From Serratia silvae (GTDB lineage Bacteria > Pseudomonadota > Gammaproteobacteria > Enterobacterales > Enterobacteriaceae): DNA of 64,000 nucleotides. The stretch spans positions 278,291 to 342,290 of the forward strand of contig NZ_JAGQDC010000002.1 in assembly GCF_023282985.1 (NCBI RefSeq), read 5' to 3'. A program made the translations under genes and the position numbers. Below the pieces are notes generated by a model that saw nothing but the letters and a program-made list of their open reading frames with translations, was not told where the DNA came from and searched no databases. Positions 38,708 to 49,170 of this stretch are shown here, in pieces (position 1 is the first letter of the stretch; every line of letters begins with the position of its first letter).

Positions 38708-39766
38708 TTACTCGTCGGCGAGTACAAACATGCCGAACGGATGGATTTGCAGGAAATAGCTATCCCCTGGTTCGGGCTGCAACTGCGTAGCGTTTACCTG
38801 TAGCAGCAGCGACTGATCGTGCCAGTTCACCAGCACCTCATACTGCGGCCCCATATAAGCCACCTTACTGATGGTGCAACGCTGACTCGGTTCCCCATGT
38901 TGGCTTAGGGTGATCGCTTCCGGACGCACGCCCACGGTACATTGCTGCAAACCGGGGGCAAACCCTTGTGGGCGCGGCACCGGGTAGCCGAAGATCTCTA
39001 CGCCGCTGCTGGTCACCTTGGCCGGGAAGATGTTGGCATCCCCCATAAATCCGGCCATAAAGCGCGAGGCCGGGTAGCGATACAGCGTCTGCGGTGCGCC
39101 AATTTGCATGATTTCTCCTTTGTTCATCACCAACACGGTGTCCGAAACCGCAAAGGCTTCGCTCTGATCGTGAGTGACATAGAGTGAGGTGATGTTGAAC
39201 TGCTGTTGCAACTCGCGGATCTTTTCACGCATGCTACGGCGCAGGTTGGCATCCAGGTTGCTCAGTGGTTCATCGAACAGCAACACCTTCGGTTTGAGGA
39301 TCAGCGCACGCGCCAGGGCGACGCGTTGCTGCTGGCCGCCGGAGATCTGATCGACATAGCGCTCTTCAAACCCCTCCAGATCGACCAGCATCAGGGCTTC
39401 ACGTACCCGATCGCGGATCTCTGCCTTGGGCCTTCCCAGCATTTTCAGGCCATAGCCGATGTTATCCCCCAGCGACATATGGGGGAACAGCGCGTAGGAC
39501 TGGAACACCATGCAGATGTCCCGCTGCTGAATGGAGCGATCGGTCACGTCCTCGCCGTCGATAAAGATCTGCCCGCCACTGGGTTTTTCCAGCCCGGCAA
39601 CCAGGCGCAGGACCGTGGTTTTGCCGCAGCCGGAAGGCCCAAGCAGCGTCACCATATCCCCTCGGGGGATCGCCAGGCTCAGGTTTTCAATCACGGTGTT
39701 GTTGCCAAACCGCTTGGCGACGTTTTTCAGTTCAACAAAGTGCTTTTTATCTTGCATGTCAGACAT
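38708..39766 (-). CDS. afuC: AfuC, sugar-phosphate (formerly ferric) ABC ATPase
   Basis: About 352 residues: an ABC domain (Walker A GPSGCGKT, signature [14 protein letters not shown], Walker [13 protein letters not shown]) and a C-terminal regulatory TOBE-like domain of about 110 residues. It belongs to the FbpC/AfuC branch. The start at 39766 has AAGGA 8 bp upstream; an ATG 9 bp earlier is possible, and the open frame extends to 39850 inside afuB. It is the third gene of afuABC. Confidence 0.85.
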   Translation of the reverse strand: MSDMQDKKHFVELKNVAKRFGNNTVIENLSLAIPRGDMVTLLGPSGCGKTTVLRLVAGLEKPSGGQIFIDGEDVTDRSIQQRDICMVFQSYALFPHMSLGDNIGYGLKMLGRPKAEIRDRVREALMLVDLEGFEERYVDQISGGQQQRVALARALILKPKVLLFDEPLSNLDANLRRSMREKIRELQQQFNITSLYVTHDQSEAFAVSDTVLVMNKGEIMQIGAPQTLYRYPASRFMAGFMGDANIFPAKVTSSGVEIFGYPVPRPQGFAPGLQQCTVGVRPEAITLSQHGEPSQRCTISKVAYMGPQYEVLVNWHDQSLLLQVNATQLQPEPGDSYFLQIHPFGMFVLADE

Positions 39767-39791
39767 GTTGTTCATCCTTCTCCGCCGGGTA

Positions 39792-41870
39792 TCAGGCCGC
39801 ATTCCGGGCTTTGGAACGCGCGACCCGCGCTTCGCCAACCAGGGCATCAAACAGGAAAATAATCGCCAGCATCACTACGATCAGGATCGAGCCGTAGGCA
39901 ATGGCCACGCCATACTCGCCGTCCTCGACCCGGTTAAGGATGTAGGACGTCGCGACGCGCGTATCTGGCGTAACCAGGAAAACAATGGCGCTCACGGTAG
40001 TCATGGCGCGGACAAAGCTGTAGACCAACGCCGAAAGGATCGCCGGGCGCAGCAAGGGCAGCAGGATATACACTATGGTGCGTAGCGAACCGGCACGCAG
40101 GCTGAGGGAAGCCTCATCCAGCGACTTGTCCAACTGCCCCAAACCGGCGATACCCGCGCGGATCCCCACTGGCACGTTGCGCATCACCATCGAAATGATC
40201 ACGATGGCGGCCGTCCCGGTCAGGTAAACTGGCGCGCTGTTAAACGCCAGAATGTAGGAAACACCGGCGACGGTTCCCGGCACCGCGAAACACAGCATGG
40301 TGCTGAATTCGATCACTTTTTTACCCTGGAACTGCTGGCGTACTACGATGTAGGCAATCAGCAGGCCGAAGATGGCGGTGATCGGTGCGGCAATCCCGGC
40401 ATACAGCAAGGTATCGATCAGTGAAGGCCATGCGCCGTCGCTGAACCCTTGGCCGAACAGTTTGCTGAAGTTGTCCAGCGTCAGCGTGTAGTCCACGCCC
40501 CAGTTAACGGTAAAGCTGCCGTAGAAAATGCTGCCGTACAGCAGGATGTTGAAGGCGATCCAGACATACAGCATCAGCGAGACGCCCCACACCAGCGTCA
40601 CCGGCAGCGGCTGAACGTCGCCGTGGTTGGATTTGCCGGAAATGGTCACGTAGGAACGCTTGCCGATCCACATGTACTGCACGCAGAACACCAGCAGCGA
40701 GAACATCAGCAGCACCACGCCCAGCGTACTGGCTGCCTGATAATCAAGCTGCGCACCGGTAATGTAGAAGTAGATCTGCGTGGCCAATACGTCGAAGTTG
40801 CCACCGAGGACCAAGGGGTTACTGAAGTCCGCCAACGACTGAACAATGACGATCAGGAACGAGTTGGCCAATGCCGGTTTCAGCAGCGGCATAAACACTT
40901 GGGTAAAGGTCTGGAAGCGGTTAGCGCGCAACGTGTAGGACGCTTCTTCCAGCGACGGATGGATGGTCTTGATCGCCCCATCGAGGATCATAAATGACAT
41001 GGGTGTAAAGGCCAGCACCTGGGCCAACCAGATCCCGGTAAAGCCGTAGAGCCAGTTGGTATTGGTCAGGCCAAACCAGGTCACCATCAACTCGGTGATG
41101 TAGCCGGAGCGGCCCATCATCAGGGTGACGCCTAAACCAACCACAAACGGCGGTGTGACGATTGGCAGGATCGAGAAGATACGGCCAATCACCGCCGAGC
41201 GGCGGGCGATACGTGTGGTATAAATCGCCAGCACCATGCCAAAGAAGGTACAGCCAATCCCGACGGCAACGGATAGCAGGAAGGAGTTCCAGATCACCTG
41301 CAGGATATGCGCCTGCCCAAGCGTTTGCATAAACGCCAACGGGGCGAAAGCACCGGCCTCATCGGTGAACATTGGGATAAAGATGGCGATGCTGGGGTAA
41401 ATGATAAACAGCACGATCAGGGCGATCACCGCCACCAGCGAACCGAGTACGAAGCGATCGCCACCCAGCCATTCCAGCCTTGAGAGCGCAAGGGTGATCA
41501 CTGCGCCCATTGCCACCAGCAGCGGCAAGGTAGCGAACCCCATCCCGGTACCGGTCGCGGCGGCGCTGATAAACACCAATAGCCCACAGGCCAGGGCATA
41601 ACCGGCATCAAACAGGTGGCGGTTGCGTTGCTCGCGGCCAGTGGCAATCTGGGGGCGCACAACCAGCAGCAGCGGGGCGGCAAACCACAGCATGGCCAAG
41701 CCTGCATGTGACCATCCGTAGGCCGCCAGCAGCTCTTCGCTGGTCGCCTCCAGCAGCCCGTAGTCCAGGCTGTAGGAAGGCAGTAGGGCGAAACCTGCCA
41801 GCGCCAGCAGCAACCAGTAGAAAATGGGATCCCGCCCCTGCGCCGTGCGCAAGGTGATGGTTTCAGACAT
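39792..41870 (-). CDS. afuB: AfuB, double-length ABC permease
   Basis: 692 residues with about 14-16 membrane helices, made of two fused permease halves, each with its own ATPase-contact loop ([15 protein letters not shown] near 330 and [15 protein letters not shown] near 590). This is the FbpB/AfuB fused architecture. The gene lies downstream of afuA across a 272-bp gap that contains an ERIC element. It should be the channel for the AfuA ligand. Confidence 0.87.
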   Translation of the reverse strand: MSETITLRTAQGRDPIFYWLLLALAGFALLPSYSLDYGLLEATSEELLAAYGWSHAGLAMLWFAAPLLLVVRPQIATGREQRNRHLFDAGYALACGLLVFISAAATGTGMGFATLPLLVAMGAVITLALSRLEWLGGDRFVLGSLVAVIALIVLFIIYPSIAIFIPMFTDEAGAFAPLAFMQTLGQAHILQVIWNSFLLSVAVGIGCTFFGMVLAIYTTRIARRSAVIGRIFSILPIVTPPFVVGLGVTLMMGRSGYITELMVTWFGLTNTNWLYGFTGIWLAQVLAFTPMSFMILDGAIKTIHPSLEEASYTLRANRFQTFTQVFMPLLKPALANSFLIVIVQSLADFSNPLVLGGNFDVLATQIYFYITGAQLDYQAASTLGVVLLMFSLLVFCVQYMWIGKRSYVTISGKSNHGDVQPLPVTLVWGVSLMLYVWIAFNILLYGSIFYGSFTVNWGVDYTLTLDNFSKLFGQGFSDGAWPSLIDTLLYAGIAAPITAIFGLLIAYIVVRQQFQGKKVIEFSTMLCFAVPGTVAGVSYILAFNSAPVYLTGTAAIVIISMVMRNVPVGIRAGIAGLGQLDKSLDEASLSLRAGSLRTIVYILLPLLRPAILSALVYSFVRAMTTVSAIVFLVTPDTRVATSYILNRVEDGEYGVAIAYGSILIVVMLAIIFLFDALVGEARVARSKARNAA

Positions 41871-41899
41871 GATATTCCCCGAATTTAACTAATTGAAGC

Positions 41900-41918
41900 G
41901 GGCGTAGAACCTACGCCC
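41900..41918 (-). other. Hairpin in the afuB leader
   Basis: GGGCGTAG pairs with CTACGCCC around AAC, 30 bp upstream of the afuB start, next to the ERIC element. No T-run, so it is more likely an RNA stability or processing structure than a terminator. Confidence 0.4.
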
Positions 41919-41923
41919 GATAA

Positions 41924-42125
41924 TACCCGTCGTCTTTCAAACTGCAGCGTTGTTACCTGCACTTAGCTATTCGGCCCATCCGTGGGCCTCACCCCTTCGG
42001 GGCCGCTGTGTACAGCGTTCAAATCTGTTCCCGACAGATTTGTCACCCCAGTCACTTACCCAAAAGTAAGCTCCTGGGGATGAGTAAGTTTGTCGCCTAG
42101 CTGCAACTTGAAATCCATAGGGTAT
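41924..42125. repeat. ERIC element between afuA and afuB
   Basis: About 202 bp starting TACCCGTCGTCTTTCAAAC and ending CTTGAAATCCATAGGGTAT, with the central arms CCCCAGTCACTTAC and GTAAGCTCCTGGGG. An extra segment of about 75 bp (roughly 41965-42045) with three small hairpins interrupts the left half. It is transcribed as part of the afu mRNA if afuA and afuB are co-transcribed. Confidence 0.88.
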
Positions 42126-42142
42126 TGGGATTGATGATGGGA

Positions 42143-43174
42143 TCAGTGGCCCATCTTCACGTCGTTAACCCACTTGGTGATCAGCTTTTTACGCATGTCG
42201 GAAGCACCGTAGGTATCCATGTCGTAATCGATCAGCTTCAACTGATCCAATTTCAGCGAGTTAGGGGAAGTCTCAGCCGTGGTGTTGGTCAGGATCTGGT
42301 AAGACTGACCCTTCTTCCAGGAAAGCTCCTGAGCCTCTTTTGACAGTGCCCAATCCACGAACAGCTTGGCGTTTTCCATATTACGGGCGTTCTTGAGGAT
42401 GCTGATGCCGCCGATTTCATAGCCAGAACCTTCGCACGGGGAAATCAGCCTCAGAGGTGCGCCTTTCTCTTTTTCCAGCGAATAGTCGTGTAGGAAGCCA
42501 ATGCCGATCGTGGTTTCACCGCGCGCGGCGTTGCGGGCTGGGGCAATGCCGGACTTGGTGTACTGTGAGATATTGCCGTTCAGCTGTTTCAGGTAATCAA
42601 AGGCGGCCTCTTCGCCCCACAGCTGCGCAAAGGTGGCCAGTGCGGTGTAGGCCGTGCCGGAGCTTTGTGGGTCGGCAATTTGGATCTCCCCTTTGTAGAT
42701 CGGGTTGGTCAAATCCTTCCAGCACTTGGGTTCAGGCAGGTTTTTCTCTTTAAGACGATCGGTGTTGACGCCAAAACCGAGAATGCCGATATACACCGCA
42801 GAGGAGTAGTTGCCTTTACGTTTGGCCGGATCGCGGAACTGCGGCATGATTTGCTCCAGGTTCGGCGAGGCGTAAGGCTCCAACAGGTCCATTTCGCCGG
42901 CCTGTGATTGAGGATCCAGCGTGCCGCCGTACCAGACGTCAGCCTGTGGGTTTTTCTTCTCCGCGTCTACCTTGGCCAAGGTGCTGCCAGAGCCGTTGCG
43001 GATAAAGCTGGTCTTGACGTCGTATTTCTCCCCGAAGACTTTGGCTTCTTCCTCGCACATGGCGTTGGTGGCGCTGCAATAGATCACCAGACGGCCTTTG
43101 GCCTGCACGGTTCCGGCCAGGGCAGTCAGCGCCAGCGTGGTGGCCAGCAGGGTGTTGAGAGGTGTCAATTTCAT
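42143..43174 (-). CDS. afuA: AfuA, periplasmic sugar-phosphate binding protein
   Basis: About 343 residues: a signal peptide ending VQA, then a type II binding-protein fold beginning GRLVIYCSATNAMCEE. AfuA/FbpA-like proteins were first called ferric-binding, but AfuA of Actinobacillus and enteric bacteria was shown to bind hexose phosphates. Here the gene directly follows uhpABC-type genes, which favours sugar phosphates. The start at 43174 has AAGGATG upstream; an open frame to 43252 is not used. Confidence 0.85.
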   Translation of the reverse strand: MKLTPLNTLLATTLALTALAGTVQAKGRLVIYCSATNAMCEEEAKVFGEKYDVKTSFIRNGSGSTLAKVDAEKKNPQADVWYGGTLDPQSQAGEMDLLEPYASPNLEQIMPQFRDPAKRKGNYSSAVYIGILGFGVNTDRLKEKNLPEPKCWKDLTNPIYKGEIQIADPQSSGTAYTALATFAQLWGEEAAFDYLKQLNGNISQYTKSGIAPARNAARGETTIGIGFLHDYSLEKEKGAPLRLISPCEGSGYEIGGISILKNARNMENAKLFVDWALSKEAQELSWKKGQSYQILTNTTAETSPNSLKLDQLKLIDYDMDTYGASDMRKKLITKWVNDVKMGH

Positions 43175-43345
43175 AGAGTCATCCTTTTTTGTTGTTGTCT
43201 TTGTAGGGTAAAGCAAACCAATTTCTTTTCTGGTGATAAGGAAACGACCCAACCCCCAAGGAGAGGGAGCCAGTCCGGTGTTGTGGTCAGGTACAAAAGC
43301 TAGTTTGTGGCAGGTACAGTCCTCTCACTCTGTGGGATAGGCATC

Positions 43346-43368
43346 GTAGGGGCGCCGCATGCTGCGCC
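43346..43368. repeat. Short GC-rich palindromic repeat, copy B
   Basis: Identical over 23 bases to the copy at 1574-1596, including core GCGCCGCATGCTGCGCC. It lies between the uhpC-like stop and the afuA start. Confidence 0.55.
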
Positions 43369-43398
43369 CGTTGCACCCGCGTCAATTTCATCCAAGCC

Positions 43399-44691
43399 TT
43401 ACTGTTGCCTTATCTGCCCAGCCATCAGCAACGGCATCAATAGCAGACCGACGCAGGTCGCCGCCAGCGCCAGCAGGGCAAAGAACCCATACCAGCCGTA
43501 ATGCTGTAACACCTGCGCCAGTGGCCAACCGGCCAGCGCGGCCCCCAGGTAGGCGAACAGGCCAAGAAACCCGGTCACGGTACCAGCCGCATCTTTATGG
43601 CAGTGCTCCGTAGCGGCCAGCCCGATCAGCATCTGCGGCCCAAACACAAAAAAGCCGAGGCCGAAAAAGCAGGCAGAAAGCAGCCCGTAATGGTGCAGCG
43701 GGGCTAGCCACAGGGCGGTGGTCGTCACAAACAGCCCGATGGAAAACAGCAGGATCATCGGTGCTCGCAGGCCGCGAAACAGCAGATCCGATCCCCAACC
43801 GGCAAACAACGCGCCAAACAGTCCACCCAGTTCAAACAGTGACAACGTGGCGTTGGCCTTCATCAGGTTGACGCCGTGGCTCTCCGCCAGCCAGATATTG
43901 CCCCAATCGTTCAGCGCAATCCGTATCAGGTACACCAGGATGTAGGATACGCCCAGCAGCCAGATAGTCGGATTGCGTAAAATAGTGTCATACAGCATCT
44001 GCCGCATTGGCATCGTGGGGCTTTGCTGCTCTTGCCACAGCTCCAGCGGATCGCGCCGCCATTGGCCCACGCTCGGTAATCCTTGCTGTTGCGGTTTGCC
44101 GCACAGCTGCCGGCATAGCCACAGCCCGATCAGCATCCCGATAGCTCCTGGCAGCAACAGTGCAGCCTGCCAACCGTAGTGTGAAGCCATATATCCAGAC
44201 AGCAACGGAACGGCCGCACCGCCCAGGCTGATCGAAGTATTCCAGGTACCCCACCAGAAGCCACGCTCGTTGCGCGAATACCAACTGGTGAGCATCTTGG
44301 CGCAGGGCGGCCAGCCCCAGCCCTGAAAGAAACCGTTTAACGTCCAGACCACCAGCAACGCCGTTAGCGAATGGCAAAAGGCGAACACGATGTTCAGCAC
44401 ACCGGTGATAAACAGCCCGACGCCCATAAACCAGCGGGCCTGGCTGCGATCGCTGACGATGCCGGAGACAAACTTCGAGCTGCCGTAGGCCAGGTAAAAC
44501 AGCGTGCCCAGCAGGCCGATATCCCCTTTGTCCAACCCCAGTTCGAGCTGCATCACCGGCATCGCATAGCTGACGCTTTTGCGCGTCAGATAAAATGCGC
44601 CGTAGCCGACGATCATCGAAAACATCAGGCGTGGTCGCCAGTAGCGGTAGCGAGCACTGATTTGCTCTGCGGTTAACGTGGCCGTTGCCAT
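43399..44691 (-). CDS. uhpC: UhpC-like MFS sugar-phosphate sensor
   Basis: 430 residues, 12 membrane helices, organophosphate:phosphate antiporter family. The family region YGAFYLTRKSVSYAMPVM, GFFQGWGWPPCAKML and the arginines of the phosphate site are present. It is next to a UhpB-like kinase, so it probably acts as a receptor that detects external hexose phosphate, as E. coli UhpC does for glucose-6-phosphate. No separate UhpT transporter gene is in the window, so the protein could instead transport. Confidence 0.85.
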   Translation of the reverse strand: MATATLTAEQISARYRYWRPRLMFSMIVGYGAFYLTRKSVSYAMPVMQLELGLDKGDIGLLGTLFYLAYGSSKFVSGIVSDRSQARWFMGVGLFITGVLNIVFAFCHSLTALLVVWTLNGFFQGWGWPPCAKMLTSWYSRNERGFWWGTWNTSISLGGAAVPLLSGYMASHYGWQAALLLPGAIGMLIGLWLCRQLCGKPQQQGLPSVGQWRRDPLELWQEQQSPTMPMRQMLYDTILRNPTIWLLGVSYILVYLIRIALNDWGNIWLAESHGVNLMKANATLSLFELGGLFGALFAGWGSDLLFRGLRAPMILLFSIGLFVTTTALWLAPLHHYGLLSACFFGLGFFVFGPQMLIGLAATEHCHKDAAGTVTGFLGLFAYLGAALAGWPLAQVLQHYGWYGFFALLALAATCVGLLLMPLLMAGQIRQQ

Positions 44692-44779
44692 GGGCTCCTC
44701 CAGACAGTGAGAGCAGTGTAGGGTGGTGAAAACCAGAATGGATGAGACAAGGTTTTAGACACCTAAGACTAAGTCCTAG

Positions 44780-46321
44780 TCAGACGGGGTTTTTGTTCAG
44801 TTTTGTGGGCAGGTTAACAATTATGCGCGTGCCATTACGCCGGTGAAGCCGCCAATCCCCCCCCAATGCGCGCACCCGCTCTTCAATACCGCGCAGGCCA
44901 AAGCCGCTGGTGGGTTGCAACGGCATGCCCTGGCCGTCGTCACGGACTTCCAGGGTGATCGTCTGGTGGGTTTGCGTCAGGCTTAAATGCACATGGCTGG
45001 CGCAGGCGTGTTTGCTGATGTTATTGAGCAGCTCCTGTGCCACGCGGTAGAGGGTAAATACCAGGGTTTCATCATCTGGCGTGGCTGGTAGGCGGTAATC
45101 TAGCTGGAAGCTGATCCCCTGTTCGGCAAAGGAAAACTCGTCGGCCAGGTGATGTAGGGCCTTGTCCAGTGCCATCTCTTCCAACACCGGTGGGCGCAGT
45201 TGCCGTAGCAGGGTGCGGGTGGTGTGGTGGATGCGCTGTGACAATGAATCGATTTGCTCTGCGGCCAGGCGGGTGGCCGGAGCGGTGGCGCTGCGGTTCA
45301 CCAGCATTGCCTGGATTTGAATAGCGGTAATATTCTGGCCGATCTCGTCATGCAATTCGCGAGCTATGGCCTTGCGCACCTCTTCCTCAGTACCCACCAA
45401 CCGCTCCATCAGATGACGTTTGGCCGCCAACTCTTGCTCCAACTGTTGGCGATAGCGCTGTAGCTTTTGCGCCAATTGCTGCTGACGGCTGATGGCAATC
45501 CCAAGCCCAATCCCCAACAGCGCCTGGGTAGAAAGGAATAGCTCCAATTCTTGCAGATCCTGAAACGCGCCACCGGCCTGGCGGGTGAGGGTGATCATCA
45601 CGCTACCAAACAGCGCTGCCAGCACGCCCCCTTGCCAGCCAAAGCGATACGCCATAAATACGTTGGGCAGAAAGATAAAGATCAGCAGTAGCCGCTCCAT
45701 CTCCGGGGCAATCGCCAACTGTACGCAGATCCCCATGGTGAGAAATAGCGAACACCACAGCAATAGCGAGGTGCGTAGCTGCGGTGTCGAAGGGCGCGGA
45801 ACGGGCATCGATGTCACCAGTTGCTGGCGCAGGTAGGTATAAATCAGATAGACAAAAGGCACCAGCAGCACGCCGCCAGTAAAGCTGGTCAGCAGCGTCT
45901 GGCTGGCGGTGATTGGCAGCCAAATCCCCGCCAGTAACCCGCACAGCAGCGCATTGGCAGTGATGGCCGCCAGCAATAGCGACAGCCGTTGCCAATACAG
46001 GTGATAACGATACCAGAGCCGCTGAGTGCCCCAGGCCGGTAGCAGGCTTAACAACGGTAGCAACAGCACCGAGCGTTCGCTCAGTAATTTCTGGTCATGC
46101 AACCATAGCAGCGTAGCGGCTTCCGCCATCAACAGCGTGGGCCAGTAACGCCGGGGTAGCAGGATCAGCAGCGCTAGCCGCAACCCTTGGGGAAACAGCA
46201 TTACGGCCTGTTGACCGTCATGGCTCAGGTGCAGGCTGATGGTCCACAGGGCCAGCCAACTGAGGGCAAAAAACAGTGCCAGAAACAACGAAAGCGCCAG
46301 GCGGCGCACCATTGGTGGCAC
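44780..46321 (-). CDS. uhpB: UhpB-like membrane histidine kinase
   Basis: 513 residues: a MASE1-type membrane domain of about eight helices (1-280), a coiled linker, a HisKA_3 dimerisation domain with phospho-acceptor H324 in ARELHDEIGQN, and a HATPase with NNISKHA and GFGLRGIEERV. The layout equals E. coli UhpB, which phosphorylates UhpA when UhpC binds its ligand. It starts 3 bp after the uhpA stop. Confidence 0.88.
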   Translation of the reverse strand: MPPMVRRLALSLFLALFFALSWLALWTISLHLSHDGQQAVMLFPQGLRLALLILLPRRYWPTLLMAEAATLLWLHDQKLLSERSVLLLPLLSLLPAWGTQRLWYRYHLYWQRLSLLLAAITANALLCGLLAGIWLPITASQTLLTSFTGGVLLVPFVYLIYTYLRQQLVTSMPVPRPSTPQLRTSLLLWCSLFLTMGICVQLAIAPEMERLLLIFIFLPNVFMAYRFGWQGGVLAALFGSVMITLTRQAGGAFQDLQELELFLSTQALLGIGLGIAISRQQQLAQKLQRYRQQLEQELAAKRHLMERLVGTEEEVRKAIARELHDEIGQNITAIQIQAMLVNRSATAPATRLAAEQIDSLSQRIHHTTRTLLRQLRPPVLEEMALDKALHHLADEFSFAEQGISFQLDYRLPATPDDETLVFTLYRVAQELLNNISKHACASHVHLSLTQTHQTITLEVRDDGQGMPLQPTSGFGLRGIEERVRALGGDWRLHRRNGTRIIVNLPTKLNKNPV

Positions 46322-46324
46322 CGG

Positions 46325-46954
46325 CTAACTCCCTGCAAGCAGTTGATGTTGCAGCGCGAAATGCACCAGTTCAACGGTGGTGGCACAGTGCAGTTTACCG
46401 AGGATATTGGCGCGGTGTACTTGCACGGTCTTATGGCTTAGGGTCAATTGCTGGGCGATGGTTTTGACACTCAGGCCGTTGACCAGCAGATCGAAGATCT
46501 CTTTCTCGCGCGGGGTGAGCACCTGCAATTCTTTCGGTGGCTGCGGAGTATGGCGCAGTGCGCGTAAGGCATCCGCGCACAGGTAAAGCCCGCCGCCGCT
46601 GACGGCGCGCACGGCCTGCACCAATTCATGGGGGCCGCAGCGTTTGGTGAGATAACCGCCAGCCCCGGCATCAATAGCGCTTTGCACGAAGGCATTGGTG
46701 TCATAAATGCTGAGAATGATGGCGCGAAACGTCGGGCGCTGTTGGCGTAAACGCTGGAGCAGGCTGAGGCCGCTCTCGTTCGGCATGGCGATATCCAACA
46801 CCGCCACGTCGATCGGATCGCGCAGCAGATGTGGCCATGCCTGCGCCGCCGAGTCGAACTGGCCGACGATACGGATATCTTCTTCCAACGACAATAACTG
46901 GGCAAATCCGGAACGAACCACCACGTGGTCATCTATCAGCGCAACGTTAATCAT
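46325..46954 (-). CDS. uhpA: UhpA-like response regulator (NarL family)
   Basis: 209 residues: a receiver domain with acidic pocket DDH (9-10) and phospho-acceptor D54 (VLDIAMP), then a LuxR-type helix-turn-helix (LTPREKEIFDLLVNGLSVK, LSHKTVQVHRANILGKL). The start MINVALIDDH at 46954 matches the family; the open frame to 47080 would add an unlikely leader. It is the probable activator of afuABC downstream. Confidence 0.88.
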   Translation of the reverse strand: MINVALIDDHVVVRSGFAQLLSLEEDIRIVGQFDSAAQAWPHLLRDPIDVAVLDIAMPNESGLSLLQRLRQQRPTFRAIILSIYDTNAFVQSAIDAGAGGYLTKRCGPHELVQAVRAVSGGGLYLCADALRALRHTPQPPKELQVLTPREKEIFDLLVNGLSVKTIAQQLTLSHKTVQVHRANILGKLHCATTVELVHFALQHQLLAGS

Positions 46955-47086
46955 ATGCCTTGTAACAAAGTGTGAGATTTTCCGCATGATGCGCAGGAAA
47001 ACTCTGGCTGGCAACTGTTGCGCTGCAAAATGGAAGGGAGTTAACAGATTGGCATTAAAGATGGTCAGCGGCAGGGGCAATTGCCG

Positions 47087-47773
47087 CTAGTCATTATTTG
47101 CAGAACGATAGATCCGCTGGGGTCTGCCCACCTTGCCGTAAATAATCTCCGCAACCAATTGATCGTTGGCGCTGAAAAACTCCAGATAACGCCGGGCGGT
47201 GGTGCGGCTCAGCCCGATTTGCTGTGCCACGCTTTCTGCCGTATGACGCACCTGCGGATCTTCGAACAGGGCGCGGATCTTCATCAGCGTCAGCTCATCA
47301 ATACCGGTGGGTAACGCGGCCTGATCGCCGCCGCGGGCGTAAGTGTTGAACATCTCATCGATACGGCGTTGGTTGACCCGTGCCTTGTCTTTCAGCGCTT
47401 CGCGCCGTTGGCTAAAGCGTTGCAGGGTTTGCGCCAGGCGGTCATAGGCCAGGGGTTTGATCAGGTAATCGAACACGCCATAGCGCAGCGCTTCGGCCAC
47501 GGTGTCCATATCGCTGGCTGCGGTGATAAACACAATGCCACCGCCGTAGCCTTGTAGCGTCAGCTCGCGCAGCAGTTCTATGCCCTGGCCGTCCGGCAGG
47601 AAATTATCCAGCAGGATCAGGTCGGGTTTGAAACGTTCGGTCATTGTACGTGCCTGCGCCAGGGTGCCCGCCAGCCAAATCTGCCGGCACCCGCCATTCT
47701 GCTTGATGAATTCCGCATGCATTTCTGCTAACGGTGTTTCATCCTCAACAATCAGAATATTTAGCCACTCCAT
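47087..47773 (-). CDS. dpiA: DpiA/CitB-type response regulator
   Basis: 228 residues (E. coli DpiA 226): a receiver with acidic pair E10-D11 and phospho-acceptor D56 (ILLDNFLP), and a CitB-type C-terminal winged-helix region (AESVAQQIGLSRTTARRYLEF). It is divergent from citC, as in citrate fermentation clusters. The cognate sensor kinase DpiB/CitA is normally upstream in the same operon, but between dpiA and citC there are only 323 bp, so no kinase is encoded there. Confidence 0.87.
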   Translation of the reverse strand: MEWLNILIVEDETPLAEMHAEFIKQNGGCRQIWLAGTLAQARTMTERFKPDLILLDNFLPDGQGIELLRELTLQGYGGGIVFITAASDMDTVAEALRYGVFDYLIKPLAYDRLAQTLQRFSQRREALKDKARVNQRRIDEMFNTYARGGDQAALPTGIDELTLMKIRALFEDPQVRHTAESVAQQIGLSRTTARRYLEFFSANDQLVAEIIYGKVGRPQRIYRSANND

Positions 47774-48096
47774 GTTAATTCCCCGTTGCTTAATTACGCT
47801 GCTAATTAAATGTCATCGAGTTGGTTATTTAATTAAACACTATGTCGCTAATAAAAACTATAAAAATAATTAAGTAAATAAAAACCATTAAACAACTTAT
47901 TTACTGCGGGTAGATTGTGAAATAGGTCAATAATCAGGGCGTTATTTGTGTTTAACATGGCGCCATTAAATACCCCGTTCGCGTTATAGATCATTTCAAC
48001 TTGATGGTTTTTAAGGTTTTTATTATGCCTTGATGTTAACTCTAATGGGATTTTGTATTTCAAATGTTATTGATAAGTTATTTTAGAGAGACTGAC
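47774..48096. other. AT-rich dpiA-citC divergent control region
   Basis: 323 bp without a convincing ORF. It contains several TTAATTAA-like stretches (for example 47801 and 47829) and a TGTGAAATAGGTCAAT sequence that loosely resembles a CRP site. DpiA/CitB operators in other genera are AT-rich, so this fits a bidirectional control region. The place usually held by dpiB is empty. Confidence 0.5.
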
Positions 48097-49170
48097 ATGT
48101 TGGGCGATGCCGTATTTAATCGGGTAAAAAGATCGGATCACAAAAATATAGCGGCAATTAATGCTTTTTTACGTAGTAACGATCTGAATATTGATACCAC
48201 GGTCGAGGTTTTTATCACCGTGACCCAGGGCGAACAATTGGTTGCCTGCGGAGGTATCGCCGAAAATATTATCAAATGCGTGGCCATCAGCCCGAAAATG
48301 CGTGGTGAAGGCTTGGCGTTATCATTGGCGACCGAACTGGTGAATCTGGCCTATGAGCGCCATCACACCCAGCTGTTTATCTATACCAAAGTGCAGAATG
48401 AGACGCTGTTTCGCCAGTGCGGCTTCTACCCGATTGCCAGCGTGCCGGGCATCGTGGTGCTAATGGAAAACAGCCCGTGCCGCCTGAAGCGTTACGCAGC
48501 ACAACTGGCTAGCCAACGCCAACCGGGCGACACCATTGGCAGCATCGTGATGAATGCCAACCCTTTTACCCGTGGCCACCAATATCTGGTGCGGGAAGCT
48601 GCCGCCCGCTGTGACTGGCTGCATCTGTTCCTGGTGAAAGAAAACACCTCGCGCTTCCCATATGAAGATCGCCGCAATCTGGTACTGAAAGGCACCGAGG
48701 GGATCACCAATCTGACGGTGCATGAGGGGTCACAATACGTGATCTCCCGCGCCACTTTCCCTTGTTACTTCATTAAAGAGCAGGGGGTTGCCGATGACTG
48801 TTACACCGAAATCGATCTGAAAATTTTCCGCCAGTATCTGGCACCCGCGTTGGGCATCACGCATCGATTTGTCGGTAATGAACCGTTTTGCGCCGTAACG
48901 GCGAAATACAACCGCGACATGCGTTTCTGGCTGGAAACTCCGGCGCTGCCTAGCCCTGTGATCGATCTGGTGGAAATAGAGCGCTTGCAGTACCAGGGCA
49001 CGGCGATCTCTGCCTCCTGGGTGCGCAAGCTGCTGGCCGCGGGAGACTTCCACGCCGCCGCGCCTTTGGTGCCGAAAGACACGCTTTATTACCTGCAGGA
49101 TCTGCAGGCACAGCGCCGGGCCAAGCCAGTACCGCAAGAATTTGAGTCCGCACAATCAGGTGAACAATGA
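48097..49170 (+). CDS. citC: CitC, citrate lyase acetyl-ligase
   Basis: 357 residues (E. coli 352): a GNAT-like N-terminal region ([16 protein letters not shown]) and a cytidylyltransferase-like C-terminal half with the nucleotide motif [11 protein letters not shown] and a late ISASWVRK. It acetylates the thiol of the CitD prosthetic group with ATP and acetate, activating citrate lyase. The start at 48097 is favoured by AGAGAG upstream. It overlaps citD by 4 bp. Confidence 0.93.
   Translation: MLGDAVFNRVKRSDHKNIAAINAFLRSNDLNIDTTVEVFITVTQGEQLVACGGIAENIIKCVAISPKMRGEGLALSLATELVNLAYERHHTQLFIYTKVQNETLFRQCGFYPIASVPGIVVLMENSPCRLKRYAAQLASQRQPGDTIGSIVMNANPFTRGHQYLVREAAARCDWLHLFLVKENTSRFPYEDRRNLVLKGTEGITNLTVHEGSQYVISRATFPCYFIKEQGVADDCYTEIDLKIFRQYLAPALGITHRFVGNEPFCAVTAKYNRDMRFWLETPALPSPVIDLVEIERLQYQGTAISASWVRKLLAAGDFHAAAPLVPKDTLYYLQDLQAQRRAKPVPQEFESAQSGEQ

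Noticed and set aside
38708..43174. Naming the ABC genes fbpABC (ferric transport).
   Set aside because: The adjacent uhp-type genes favour the sugar-phosphate transporter AfuABC; iron remains possible but less likely.
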